Shown: piece after piece, positions 1 through 6,640 of the stretch
How the letters are laid out: each line of letters begins with the position of its first letter
Position numbering within the stretch: position 1 is the first letter of the stretch
From: CALELF01 sp045617925
Lineage (GTDB): Bacteria > Synergistota > Synergistia > Synergistales > Synergistaceae
DNA: 9,705 nt
Direction: 5' to 3'
Assembly: GCA_045617925.1 (NCBI GenBank)
Contig: JAZLJR010000017.1
Span: 1 to 9,705 of the forward strand
Program-made: the position numbers and the translations under genes
Notes under the pieces: model-generated
The model's database searches: none
Told to the model about the DNA's origin: nothing
Seen by the model: only the letters and a program-made list of their open reading frames with translations

Positions 1-3
1 AAA

Positions 4-438
4 TTATTTCACGCCGGTTGAACCAAAGCCTCCTGCACCGCGTTCCGTTTCGTTTATTTCTTCAACCTGCACAAGGTTAGCTTTTGTTACCGTTGCAAAA
101 ACAATCTGCGCTATTCTGTCACCAACATGGACTGTAAAAGGTGCGTTGCTCAAATTGACAAGGATAATTTTTATCTCACCTCTATAATCAGCGTCAATCG
201 TGCCTGGCGAGTTCAAAACTGTAATTCCGCTTTTTACAGCAAGCCCACTACGAGGACGAACCTGTGCTTCTGTCCCCTCTGGCAATTCAAAGAAAAGTCC
301 TGTTGAAACCAAGGCTCTTTCAAGAGGAGCAATCGTTACTTCCTCAACCGCACGAACATCCATGCCACTTGCACCGTCTGTAGCATATGACGGCAAGGTA
401 GCACCATTTTCACACCGAACACGGACAGATATGGACAT
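4..438 (-). CDS. dut: dUTP diphosphatase (dUTPase)
   Basis: Hydrolyses dUTP to dUMP and pyrophosphate in the cytoplasm, keeping uracil out of DNA and feeding dTMP synthesis. The 144-residue protein has the usual length of the trimeric all-beta dUTPase family and all five motifs in order: GASGMDVRA (about 22-30), RPRSGLA (61-67), PGTIDADYRGE (78-88, with the probable catalytic Asp83), GDRIAQIVF (106-114), and the C-terminal ERGAGGFGSTG (132-142) that closes over the substrate. I chose ATG at 438, because GAGGAG (445-450, minus strand) lies 6 bases upstream. A TTG one codon earlier is also open but sits too close to that site. It is the last gene of a three-gene minus-strand operon, and its ribosome binding site lies inside the end of the small upstream gene, which suggests coupled translation. 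The family call is secure. Confidence 0.97.
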   Translation of the reverse strand: MSISVRVRCENGATLPSYATDGASGMDVRAVEEVTIAPLERALVSTGLFFELPEGTEAQVRPRSGLAVKSGITVLNSPGTIDADYRGEIKIILVNLSNAPFTVHVGDRIAQIVFATVTKANLVQVEEINETERGAGGFGSTGVK

Positions 439-441
439 CAA

Positions 442-579
442 TTACTCCTCAAATGGAATATTATGCTCTTCCGCACATTCATAGCAAATGACAACGGAGT
501 TTCCGTTTTCATCCTCAGCTTCGTGAAACAAATCACAGCACTCACGAAGCGGTTTGTCGCAAATTGCACAATGTAACAT
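442..579 (-). CDS. Small CxxC-CxxC putative zinc-binding protein, 45 aa
   Basis: Reading the minus strand from ATG at 579 gives a 45-residue protein ending in TAA at 442-444. Its N-terminus is MLHCAICDKPLREC and a second cysteine pair lies in ICYEC near residues 31-35. Cysteines are at 4, 7, 14, 15, 32 and 35, with histidines at 3, 19 and 39. The two CxxC pairs about 25 residues apart are typical of a small zinc ribbon or treble-clef knuckle. The middle and C-terminus are acidic. A strong purine-rich ribosome binding site (GAGGGGGAT, minus strand, about 585-593) precedes the ATG. The gene starts 23 bases after the flavin reductase stop and ends 3 bases before dut, so it is co-transcribed with both. 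I do not recognise a specific family. Zinc binding is inferred from the cysteine spacing, and the function is unknown. Good start signals and tight packing argue that it is real. Confidence 0.8.
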   Translation of the reverse strand: MLHCAICDKPLRECCDLFHEAEDENGNSVVICYECAEEHNIPFEE

Positions 580-602
580 TTTTATATCCCCCTCAATTTT
601 TA

Positions 603-1163
603 TTACTTTTTCTTTACACTAAAACCAAATGTTCCCAGTTGTCTTCCTAGTGCATGGTATGCACCATGAACAAAGGAAATAAGGTTCGCCTTTTCAAGGC
701 AAAGACGCCCCTTGCTATCCAACAAATTTTCTGCAACATTAACAGCTTCAATTTTTGCAAGAAACATCGTGTGGCTGCCAAGTGGTATCTTTTGTGTTAC
801 ACGACACTCAATGTTCAATGGACTTTCGTCTATCATTGGGCAAGAAAGAACTGATGCAGGCACAGGAGTTAGCCCAAAACTCTTGAATTTATCAAGATTT
901 CTTCCACTCTTGACCCCTGCAAGGTCCATTGCACGTGTCAATTTTTCATTGACAAGATTTATTACAAATTCACCACTTGCCTCTAATAACCCATAGGAGT
1001 GGCGCTCTGGTCTTAACGAAATATATGTCATTGGTGGTTCCGAATTTACAATCCCCGTCCATGCCACAGTAACAATATTTTTTGTTTCTCCCTGCCCGAG
1101 ACTTATCATAACGACAGGCAAGGGAAAAAGTTGAGTTCCTGCTTTCCAAGTCTGTTTCTTCAC
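603..1163 (-). CDS. Flavin reductase family protein (FMN-binding split barrel)
   Basis: A 186-residue cytoplasmic protein of the flavin reductase-like, FMN-binding split-barrel family (DIM6/NTAB type). Members bind FMN and use NAD(P)H to reduce flavin or act in related redox reactions; the true substrate cannot be read from sequence. Seen here: the N-terminal KAGTQLFPLPVVMISLG strand, the segment NSEPPMTYISLRPERHSY (about 40-57) that usually contacts the flavin phosphate, GEFVINL (64-70), and the C-terminus LGTFGFSVKKK, which I associate with Firmicutes members. I chose GTG at 1163, because AAGAGGTG (minus strand, 1172-1179) is correctly spaced for it. A GTG at 1172 is also open but overlaps that ribosome binding site. 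It is the first gene of the operon with the CxxC microprotein and dut. The family is confident, the exact role is not. Confidence 0.9.
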   Translation of the reverse strand: MKKQTWKAGTQLFPLPVVMISLGQGETKNIVTVAWTGIVNSEPPMTYISLRPERHSYGLLEASGEFVINLVNEKLTRAMDLAGVKSGRNLDKFKSFGLTPVPASVLSCPMIDESPLNIECRVTQKIPLGSHTMFLAKIEAVNVAENLLDSKGRLCLEKANLISFVHGAYHALGRQLGTFGFSVKKK

Positions 1164-1326
1164 CAAAAACACCTCTTAAACAAAATCACTTGTATTTACG
1201 CCAAACATTATACAATAATTTATTCTTTTTTGCCCTTTTTTTGATAAAACTATTCTTTTTTTTCGCAATTTAGATTAAAATGTAGCGGTTATATTTGAAA
1301 TAATTTGTTAGGTGCTTTGTAAATTT
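1164..1326. promoter_or_regulatory. Divergent intergenic region with T-tracts
   Basis: These 163 bases separate the minus-strand dut operon from the plus-strand LPS operon, so both promoters should be here. The middle is dominated by T-tracts on the plus strand. The string TATTCTTTTTT occurs at 1221-1231 and again at 1251-1261, exactly 30 bases apart, which is close to three helical turns. For the plus strand, TAAAAT at 1276-1281 and TATATT at 1290-1295 are each one base off a -10 consensus, but neither has a convincing -35 at proper distance. TTGATA at 1241-1246 resembles a -35 but is too far from both. No riboswitch-like structure is apparent. Confidence 0.5.
1207..1212 (-). promoter_or_regulatory. 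Probable -10 box for the flavin reductase-dut operon
   Basis: On the minus strand this hexamer reads TATAAT, a perfect sigma-70/sigma-A type -10 box, about 43 bases upstream of the GTG start at 1163. No good -35 box is seen: the best candidate is AGGGCA at 1231-1236 with an 18-base spacer. Runs of A on the minus strand further upstream (the T-tracts near 1224-1262) could act as an UP element and compensate. Confidence 0.55.
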
Positions 1327-2226
1327 ATGACAAAAAAAAATAGAATGATAAAAACGAAGAATTTGTATAGTAAATTTTTCGCATTTGCGATTTGTATTCT
1401 TGTCCTCTGCCTTGCAGCCAGTGTTTCTTTCGCTGCTGCACCAAAGCAAAAAAAGAAAACATACAGACCGCACATGCGTGTTGCTGTATCAAATTCTTTT
1501 TTGTATGATGTGGCAACTTTCATCGCAAAACCAGAAATTTTTAGCGTTAGAAATATTGGAAATGCTGCGCCTGGAGGAAGCGACATTTTTGTCACCATGA
1601 CGAGCAACCAAAAACGTTTTGCGTCTCGCAATAAATCTCTTACTTATTTTGCCACAACTGTTGGCTACGACGGTGAACCGTGCGAATATGACTATTATGA
1701 CCCTTCAAAAATTCCATACCTCGCACTGAACACCATGAAAGCCATCTCTAGCCATGACAAAGCAAATTATCAGCATTACCAAAAACGTTTGGCAATTTAC
1801 CAGTCAATACTGGACAGCACTATGCAAGTGGGAAAAAAGCTTTTGCAAAATATAACTGTGCTTGACCTCACTGGTCGCACAGGCTATATTGTAACATCCT
1901 GCGCCAAAAGAGGCGTAAAACCACCAAAAGAGGTTGTGCCAGCTTGGAAAAATGGCGACATTGAACACCTGCAAGCAACCATAAGGCAGGCAAATTTACG
2001 CAATATGCTGATAGTAACTGATTATGCAACAGACCCCATCATTGTAGAAAATGTTAAAAAACTTGCAACAAAGCATTTTCACATGACAGGCTATAACGGA
2101 GGATCCTTTTCATCGTATTTAGCAGAGAATTTTGGCACTTTAAAAAAACTATTAGCAAAGCCAATAGAAATGGAGAAAGCTTATGAACCTAATAAAACAA
2201 ACCAGAAAAAAACTCGCAAGAAATAG
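1327..2226 (+). CDS. Exported TroA/ZnuA-like protein lacking metal ligands
   Basis: A 299-residue protein with an N-terminal signal peptide: basic MTKKNRMIKTKN, hydrophobic FFAFAICILVLCLAAS, and probable cleavage after SFA near residue 36, so it should be periplasmic. The mature part follows the layout of cluster A-I metal-binding proteins (TroA/ZnuA): MRVAVSNSFLYDVATFIA, then NAAPGGSD (about 79-86), a YYDPSKIPYLALNTMKAI segment, the helix YQHYQKRLAIYQSILDS (about 148-164), and a C-terminal lobe with NMLIVTDYATDP. The usual ligand sites are absent: no His after PGGSD, no DPHxWL and no HxAFxY. It therefore probably does not bind zinc or manganese in the classical way. ATG 1327 has a GGTG-type site 12 bases upstream, a long spacing; GTG 1312 and ATG 1345 are alternatives. 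A run of nine A (1332-1340) follows the start. Its end overlaps the next gene, pointing to a role linked to LptA. The fold assignment is moderate, the function unknown. Confidence 0.62.
   Translation: MTKKNRMIKTKNLYSKFFAFAICILVLCLAASVSFAAAPKQKKKTYRPHMRVAVSNSFLYDVATFIAKPEIFSVRNIGNAAPGGSDIFVTMTSNQKRFASRNKSLTYFATTVGYDGEPCEYDYYDPSKIPYLALNTMKAISSHDKANYQHYQKRLAIYQSILDSTMQVGKKLLQNITVLDLTGRTGYIVTSCAKRGVKPPKEVVPAWKNGDIEHLQATIRQANLRNMLIVTDYATDPIIVENVKKLATKHFHMTGYNGGSFSSYLAENFGTLKKLLAKPIEMEKAYEPNKTNQKKTRKK
2176..2182 (+). promoter_or_regulatory. Spacer and ribosome binding site deciding the lptA start
   Basis: GGAGAAAG begins at 2172 inside the coding sequence of the upstream gene, with this 7-base stretch completing the distance to ATG 2183. 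It fixes the start of the LptA-like gene 44 bases before the stop of the TroA-like gene, so the two are likely translationally coupled. Confidence 0.6.
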
Positions 2227-3613
2227 TAGCAAAAAGTTCTTTGCAGGTTTACTGTTCCTATTCTCTCTCTGCTCTTTACCACATGTTGCACAGGCAGACG
2301 TCGACCTCACTGCTGACTATATAAAATACAACATGGAAAGCTCAACCGGCGTGGCAAATGGCAATGTTCATCTCTCACGAGGAAAAGATAATATAAAAGG
2401 CGGCACTTTGAATGCTGATTTCAAGAACGGTAGCTTTATTTTAGACAAAAATATAAGTGGGTTTTTTGCAGAGAAAGAATTATATTTTTTTGGCGACCAT
2501 ATGCATTGGACTCACCAAGACGATAATGACATAATTAATCTGACGGGCAATGTGCGTTTTGAACACGAGACAAAAGCTCAAGATTACGATAATCCAACTA
2601 AGACAAAAATATACAAAGATACCGTCACTGGCACAACTGCAACTATGGAAACAAAACTCGACAGATTTATCCTTACTGGTCCGGTCAAGGCAGATATCGT
2701 TTCTCAACGCACAAAAGTTTTTGGAGATAACCTAGTTTGGGAAAAAGCAGGGGAAGAAAAGCTTAATCTTGACGGCAACATTCGCGTTGAACGCATAGCG
2801 CAGAAAGCATCTTCAAAGGAAAAGCAACTTGTTACAGACACATTGACAGGCGATAAAGCACTTTATTTAACGCAAAAGGACTATTTAAAGCTCGAAGGAA
2901 ATGTGATAGGCAAAATTGTATCGCAAGACGCAACGAGCTCCTGTGATACCTTAACTTGGCAAAAAGAAGCAGGTGGAACTGCTGTTGAGATGCTTGGCAC
3001 TGCTCGCATCAACCGTTTTGATGGGCTTGAAACCTTAGCAGCTAATCGCGCAAAATATATTCAGTTAGGTGAGGGGTATGAGCTCGAAGATGGTGTTGAA
3101 ATCGTCACAGAAACTCGTCACGTCAACTGTGACAAGTTTATTAAACATGGCAAATATTTCAAGGGTTTTAACATTACGCGTTTTGAAGATATGAAACAAC
3201 AATATAACGCCAGAGGGGAAAAACTACTCGGCACCTTGACAAAAAATTCCAAGACGAAAGAGGATGAAATTGCGGAATCGACCTTTAGTGGCAACGTGTA
3301 TTTTGAATTTACCAACAAACAAAATCAGAAGAATGTCATAACTGGTGACGAAGCCTGTTACACAAAGGCAAACGACACTGTAATTGTCACAGGAAATCCA
3401 CTTGCTACAAGAAGCGATGGGAAAACTATAAAGGCAGACCGTTTTAGAATAAATTTAGCAACAAAGGTTTACTACGCAGAAGGCAACGCACATCTCATTT
3501 ATGTAAAGGAAGACAGTAAAAAAAATAAGAATGTCAAGACAGATAAAGATCAAGATAAACAAGACAAACAGAAAAACAGCGACGAAATAGAGCAAGTAGA
3601 AAAAACACTGTAA
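2183..3613 (+). CDS. lptA: Extended LptA/OstA-like LPS transport protein
   Basis: A 476-residue exported protein of the OstA/LptA type, which forms the periplasmic beta-jellyroll bridge carrying LPS from the inner to the outer membrane. A signal peptide ends at VAQA|DVD (cleavage after about residue 38). The mature protein begins with DLTADYIKYN and then repeats the family pattern: TGVANGNVHL (55-64), INLTGNVRFEHE (118-129), FILTGPVKA (162-170), LNLDGNIRVERI (194-205), LKLEGNVIGKI (235-245), STFSGNVYFEF (366-376) and VYYAEGNAHLIY (429-440). GD-LxW motifs recur between them. E. coli LptA is about 185 residues, so this is more than twice as long, with several tandem OstA-like modules. Residues 442-476 form a Lys/Asp/Gln-rich tail. 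The following gene is lptB, which supports the call. It could instead be a dedicated OstA-family paralogue, with a standard LptA or LptC elsewhere. Confidence 0.82.
   Translation: MNLIKQTRKKLARNSSKKFFAGLLFLFSLCSLPHVAQADVDLTADYIKYNMESSTGVANGNVHLSRGKDNIKGGTLNADFKNGSFILDKNISGFFAEKELYFFGDHMHWTHQDDNDIINLTGNVRFEHETKAQDYDNPTKTKIYKDTVTGTTATMETKLDRFILTGPVKADIVSQRTKVFGDNLVWEKAGEEKLNLDGNIRVERIAQKASSKEKQLVTDTLTGDKALYLTQKDYLKLEGNVIGKIVSQDATSSCDTLTWQKEAGGTAVEMLGTARINRFDGLETLAANRAKYIQLGEGYELEDGVEIVTETRHVNCDKFIKHGKYFKGFNITRFEDMKQQYNARGEKLLGTLTKNSKTKEDEIAESTFSGNVYFEFTNKQNQKNVITGDEACYTKANDTVIVTGNPLATRSDGKTIKADRFRINLATKVYYAEGNAHLIYVKEDSKKNKNVKTDKDQDKQDKQKNSDEIEQVEKTL
3518..3525 (+). repeat. A8 homopolymer at the start of the LptA charged tail
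   Basis: Eight consecutive A cover codons 446-448 of the LptA-like gene. A -1 shift on this run reads AAA AAA AAA TAA and stops at once, which would produce a protein ending near residue 448 without the charged tail. Whether slippage occurs is not known. Confidence 0.5.
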
Positions 3614-3636
3614 TCATCACAAGAGGGGAAAACAAA

Positions 3637-4383
3637 ATGTACGAAATAATAAAGCAAACAAAAAAATTACTAAAAGCGGAAAATCTAGTCAAAAACTTTG
3701 GCGAAAGACGCGTTGTAAACAACGTTTCCATAGAAGTTAAGGCTGGAGAAATTGTTGGACTACTCGGACCAAACGGAGCAGGCAAAAGCACATCCTTTTA
3801 CATGATAACAGGGCGTATCTTGCCAGATGCCGGAATTGTCACATTGGACGGTGAAGAACTCACAACTTTCCCTATGTATATGAGAGCCCGTGCAGGAATT
3901 GGCTATTTGCCACAAGAAGCATCCATTTTCCGCAACCTTACGGTGCTCGAAAACCTTGGGCTTGTCTTTGAAGAAAGCGGGATACCCAAAAAAGAAAGAG
4001 AAGAAATTATAGAATTTCTCCTAGATGAATATGGTATAAGGCACTTGAAGCACACAATTGGTGTTGCTTTGTCCGGTGGCGAAAGACGTAGAGTTGAAAT
4101 AGCAAGAGCTCTTGCAGTTCAGCCATCTTTCATTTTGCTAGACGAACCATTTTCTGGAATAGACCCCATTGCAGTTGCAGAACTTCAGCGCATTATAAAA
4201 AAATTAAAACAGGACGGTTACGGCATACTTTTAACTGACCACAATGTGCGTGAAACCCTTGCAATTACAGACAGAGCATATTTGATTTATGAAGGCAAAG
4301 TTTTCCTTGAAGGAAAACCATCAGAGATAATTCATAACCACGAAGCAAGAGTCAAGTATCTTGGCGAAGGCTTTACGTGGTAA
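3637..4383 (+). CDS. lptB: LPS export ABC transporter ATP-binding protein LptB
   Basis: Cytoplasmic ATPase of the LptB2FG transporter, which uses ATP hydrolysis to extract LPS from the inner membrane and push it onto the LptC-LptA bridge. All ABC motifs are intact in the 248 residues: Walker A GPNGAGKST (44-52), Q-loop YLPQEASIF with Gln93, signature LSGGE (145-149), Walker B FILLDEPFSGIDP (165-177) with catalytic Glu170, and the switch His202 in TDHNVRE. PQEASIFRNLTVLEN and the C-terminal YLGEGF are typical of LptB rather than of other ABC ATPases. E. coli LptB is about 241 residues; the extra residues are a Lys-rich N-terminal extension. GAGGGG lies 9 bases before the ATG, and the gene follows the LptA-like gene by 23 bases. 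The membrane partners LptF and LptG are not in this window. Confidence 0.96.
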   Translation: MYEIIKQTKKLLKAENLVKNFGERRVVNNVSIEVKAGEIVGLLGPNGAGKSTSFYMITGRILPDAGIVTLDGEELTTFPMYMRARAGIGYLPQEASIFRNLTVLENLGLVFEESGIPKKEREEIIEFLLDEYGIRHLKHTIGVALSGGERRRVEIARALAVQPSFILLDEPFSGIDPIAVAELQRIIKKLKQDGYGILLTDHNVRETLAITDRAYLIYEGKVFLEGKPSEIIHNHEARVKYLGEGFTW

Positions 4384-4416
4384 AGATTTTTGTTTTTGTT
4401 ACATGGAGGCAAACAA

Positions 4417-5595
4417 ATGACGGAATTCGAATTGAAATACGGCACAAACCCAAATCAGAAACCAGCCTCAATTTTCATGAAGAATGGCTCAGAGCTACCA
4501 ATAGAAGTTTTGAATGGGCGCCCAGGCTATATAAACTTTTTGGACGCTTTTAACTCATACCAACTTGTGCGCGAATTGAAGGAAGCAACAGGACTTCCAT
4601 CCGCAGCATCATTCAAACATGTGTCCCCTGCCGGTGCTGCTGTCGGCACTCCACTCTCAGAGCTTGACCGCAAAATGTATTTTGTACCAGAAGGACTTGA
4701 GCTATCCCCCATCGCTTGTGCTTATATTCGTGCAAGGGGAGCGGACAGGCTCTGTTCTTATGGTGACTGGGTTGCACTCTCCGACACATGCGACAGTGCA
4801 ACCGCGAGCTACTTAAAGCTCGAAGTCTCGGACGGCATAATCGCACCAGATTACACTCCTGAGGCTTTAGAAATTCTGAAAACAAAAAAAGGTGGAAAGT
4901 ATAATGTCGTCAAGATTGACAAAAACTACATTCCACATGAAGTTGAGGAAAAAGATGTTTTTGGTATCACATTCCGCCAAGGCAGAAATAATTTTAAAAT
5001 AAACAAAGAATTGCTAAGCAACGTCGTAACAAAAAATAAAGATTTACCCGAAAATGCAGTAATAGACCTCATTATTTCCTTAATTACTTTAAAATACACT
5101 CAGTCAAATTCCGTTTGCTACGTCAAGGACGGACAAGCAATTGGCGTTGGTGCAGGTCAGCAGAGCAGAATTCACTGCACTCGTTTGGCAGGCAGCAAAG
5201 CAGATAACTGGTATTTGAGACGCAGCGAAAAGGTGCTTAATTTACCATTTCTGGATAACATCAAGCGCCCAGAGCGTGACAATGCAATAGACGTTTACAT
5301 TAGCAACGAATGTGACGACGTCTTGCGTGATGGTGAATGGCAGAAAGTCTTCAAAACAAAACCAGCCCCTTTCACGGAACAGGAAAAACGTGATTTCATC
5401 GCTACGCAAACAGGCGTAACCTGTGGCAGCGACGCTTTCTTTCCATTTGGGGACAATATCGAAAGAGCTAGAAAAAGTGGCGTTTGCTTTGTTGCAGAAC
5501 CAGGCGGAAGCATTCGCGACGACAATGTAATAGAGACGGCGGACAAATACAACATGGTGATGTGCTTCACGGGCATGAGGCTTTTCCACCATTAA
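4417..5595 (+). CDS. AICAR formyltransferase, single-domain (PurH-like)
   Basis: Transfers a formyl group from 10-formyltetrahydrofolate to AICAR, giving FAICAR in the penultimate step of purine synthesis. The 392-residue protein corresponds to the transformylase domain alone. The IMP cyclohydrolase domain of bifunctional PurH (about 520 residues) is missing, as in the short form known from various anaerobic Firmicutes. Visible motifs: KYGTNPNQKPA (7-17), SFKHVSPAGAAVG (65-77) with the catalytic Lys67-His68 pair, LKYTQSNSV (225-233), GVGAGQQSRI (243-252), SDAFFPF (338-344), VAEPGGSIRD (359-368) and the C-terminal TGMRLFHH. I chose ATG 4417, which has TGGAGGC 9-11 bases upstream; an upstream in-frame start near 4390 overlaps this site. 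It sits between lptB and galE, with spacings of 33 and 21 bases, so it appears to be in the LPS operon. The ring-closing enzyme must be encoded elsewhere. Confidence 0.94.
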   Translation: MTEFELKYGTNPNQKPASIFMKNGSELPIEVLNGRPGYINFLDAFNSYQLVRELKEATGLPSAASFKHVSPAGAAVGTPLSELDRKMYFVPEGLELSPIACAYIRARGADRLCSYGDWVALSDTCDSATASYLKLEVSDGIIAPDYTPEALEILKTKKGGKYNVVKIDKNYIPHEVEEKDVFGITFRQGRNNFKINKELLSNVVTKNKDLPENAVIDLIISLITLKYTQSNSVCYVKDGQAIGVGAGQQSRIHCTRLAGSKADNWYLRRSEKVLNLPFLDNIKRPERDNAIDVYISNECDDVLRDGEWQKVFKTKPAPFTEQEKRDFIATQTGVTCGSDAFFPFGDNIERARKSGVCFVAEPGGSIRDDNVIETADKYNMVMCFTGMRLFHH

Positions 5596-5616
5596 ACTTT
5601 GAGGAGATTAACGAAA

Positions 5617-6636
5617 GTGAAAAATATTCTGTTAACCGGCGGTGCAGGCTACATAGGAAGCCACATCGCAGTCGAGCTTATAAATGCAGGCTATTTCCCT
5701 GTCATAATAGACAATCTTGTCAATTCAAGCGAAAAATCCATTGAAAGAGTTGGTAAAATCACTGGTGTAACACCCAAATTTTACAAGGGCGATTGCCGTG
5801 ATGAAGAGTTACTTGACAAAATTTTCGCTGAAACTCAAATTTCGTGCGTTATACACCTTGCAGGGCTCAAAGCTGTTGGCGAATCTGTGGAAAAACCGCT
5901 TGAATATTATGATAATAACCTTAACGCAACAATTGCATTATGTCGTGCTATGAAAAAAGCTGGAGTCAAGAATTTCATATTCTCTTCATCCGCAACAGTT
6001 TACGATTCAAAAAATCCTATGCCACTTTCTGAGGACTCCGTCACTGGTGGCTGCACAAATCCTTATGGTTGGACAAAATATATGATAGAGCAAATTCTTG
6101 GTGGTGTTCAAAAGGCGAACCCTGATTGGTCTGTTACACTACTCCGCTATTTCAATCCAGTTGGTGCACATAAAAGTGGTTTAATTGGTGAAAACCCACG
6201 CGGGATCCCAAATAATTTAATGCCGTTCATCACACAGGTTGCTACGGGGAAAAGAGAAAAATTAAACATTTTTGGCAATGACTACCCAACAAAAGATGGC
6301 ACCTGCATTCGTGACTACATTCACGTTGTGGACCTCGCTAAGGGGCATGTTAAGGCAATAGAATATACATTGAATCATAACGGTGTAGAGGTCTTTAATC
6401 TTGGCACAGGTCAAGGCTATTCTGTGCTTGATATGGTTGAGGCATTCCAGAAAGCAAATAACATGAAGCTTCCATACACCTTTGCACCTCGTAGAGCCGG
6501 TGACTTGACAGAATGCTATTCAACTCCTGCAAAGGCAAACAAAATTCTAGGCTGGAAAGCAGAAGAAACGCTAGAAACTATGTGCGCCGATAGCTGGAAT
6601 TGGCAAAGAAAAAATCCAAATGGATATGAAGCATAA
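5617..6636 (+). CDS. galE: UDP-glucose 4-epimerase GalE
   Basis: Interconverts UDP-glucose and UDP-galactose with tightly bound NAD, supplying UDP-galactose for LPS or other surface glycans and for the Leloir pathway. The 339 residues match the usual length (338 in E. coli). The N-terminal Rossmann motif TGGAGYIGSH (7-16) binds NAD. The catalytic set is present: SSSATVY with Ser125 or its neighbour, and YGWTK with Tyr150 and Lys154, one position from the E. coli residues. LLRYFNPVGAHKSGLIGE, NNLMPFI, GTCIRDYIHVVDLAKGH and RRAGDLTECY are standard GalE substrate-domain signatures. I chose GTG 5617, with GAGGAG at 5601-5606 10 bases upstream; an open TTG at 5599 overlaps this site. It sits between the purine gene and a glycosyltransferase, consistent with a role in LPS sugar supply. 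Activity on N-acetylated UDP-sugars cannot be excluded. Confidence 0.95.
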   Translation: MKNILLTGGAGYIGSHIAVELINAGYFPVIIDNLVNSSEKSIERVGKITGVTPKFYKGDCRDEELLDKIFAETQISCVIHLAGLKAVGESVEKPLEYYDNNLNATIALCRAMKKAGVKNFIFSSSATVYDSKNPMPLSEDSVTGGCTNPYGWTKYMIEQILGGVQKANPDWSVTLLRYFNPVGAHKSGLIGENPRGIPNNLMPFITQVATGKREKLNIFGNDYPTKDGTCIRDYIHVVDLAKGHVKAIEYTLNHNGVEVFNLGTGQGYSVLDMVEAFQKANNMKLPYTFAPRRAGDLTECYSTPAKANKILGWKAEETLETMCADSWNWQRKNPNGYEA

Positions 6637-6640
6637 AGCA

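Noticed and set aside
654..996. Two plus-strand open frames of 66 and 94 residues
   Set aside because: Both lie antisense within the flavin reductase gene, with composition expected of a shadow frame.
1308..1631. 107-residue open frame on the minus strand, hydrophobic C-terminus
   Set aside because: Antisense to the TroA-like gene; the hydrophobic part is the complement of its signal peptide region and poly-A codons.
2183..3613. Recurring motifs as possible DNA-level tandem repeats
   Set aside because: The recurrences are at protein level only and reflect beta-strand periodicity of the OstA fold; nucleotide sequences differ.
5242..5592. 116-residue open frame on the minus strand
   Set aside because: Antisense to the well-supported AICAR formyltransferase gene, no ribosome binding site and no recognisable motif.
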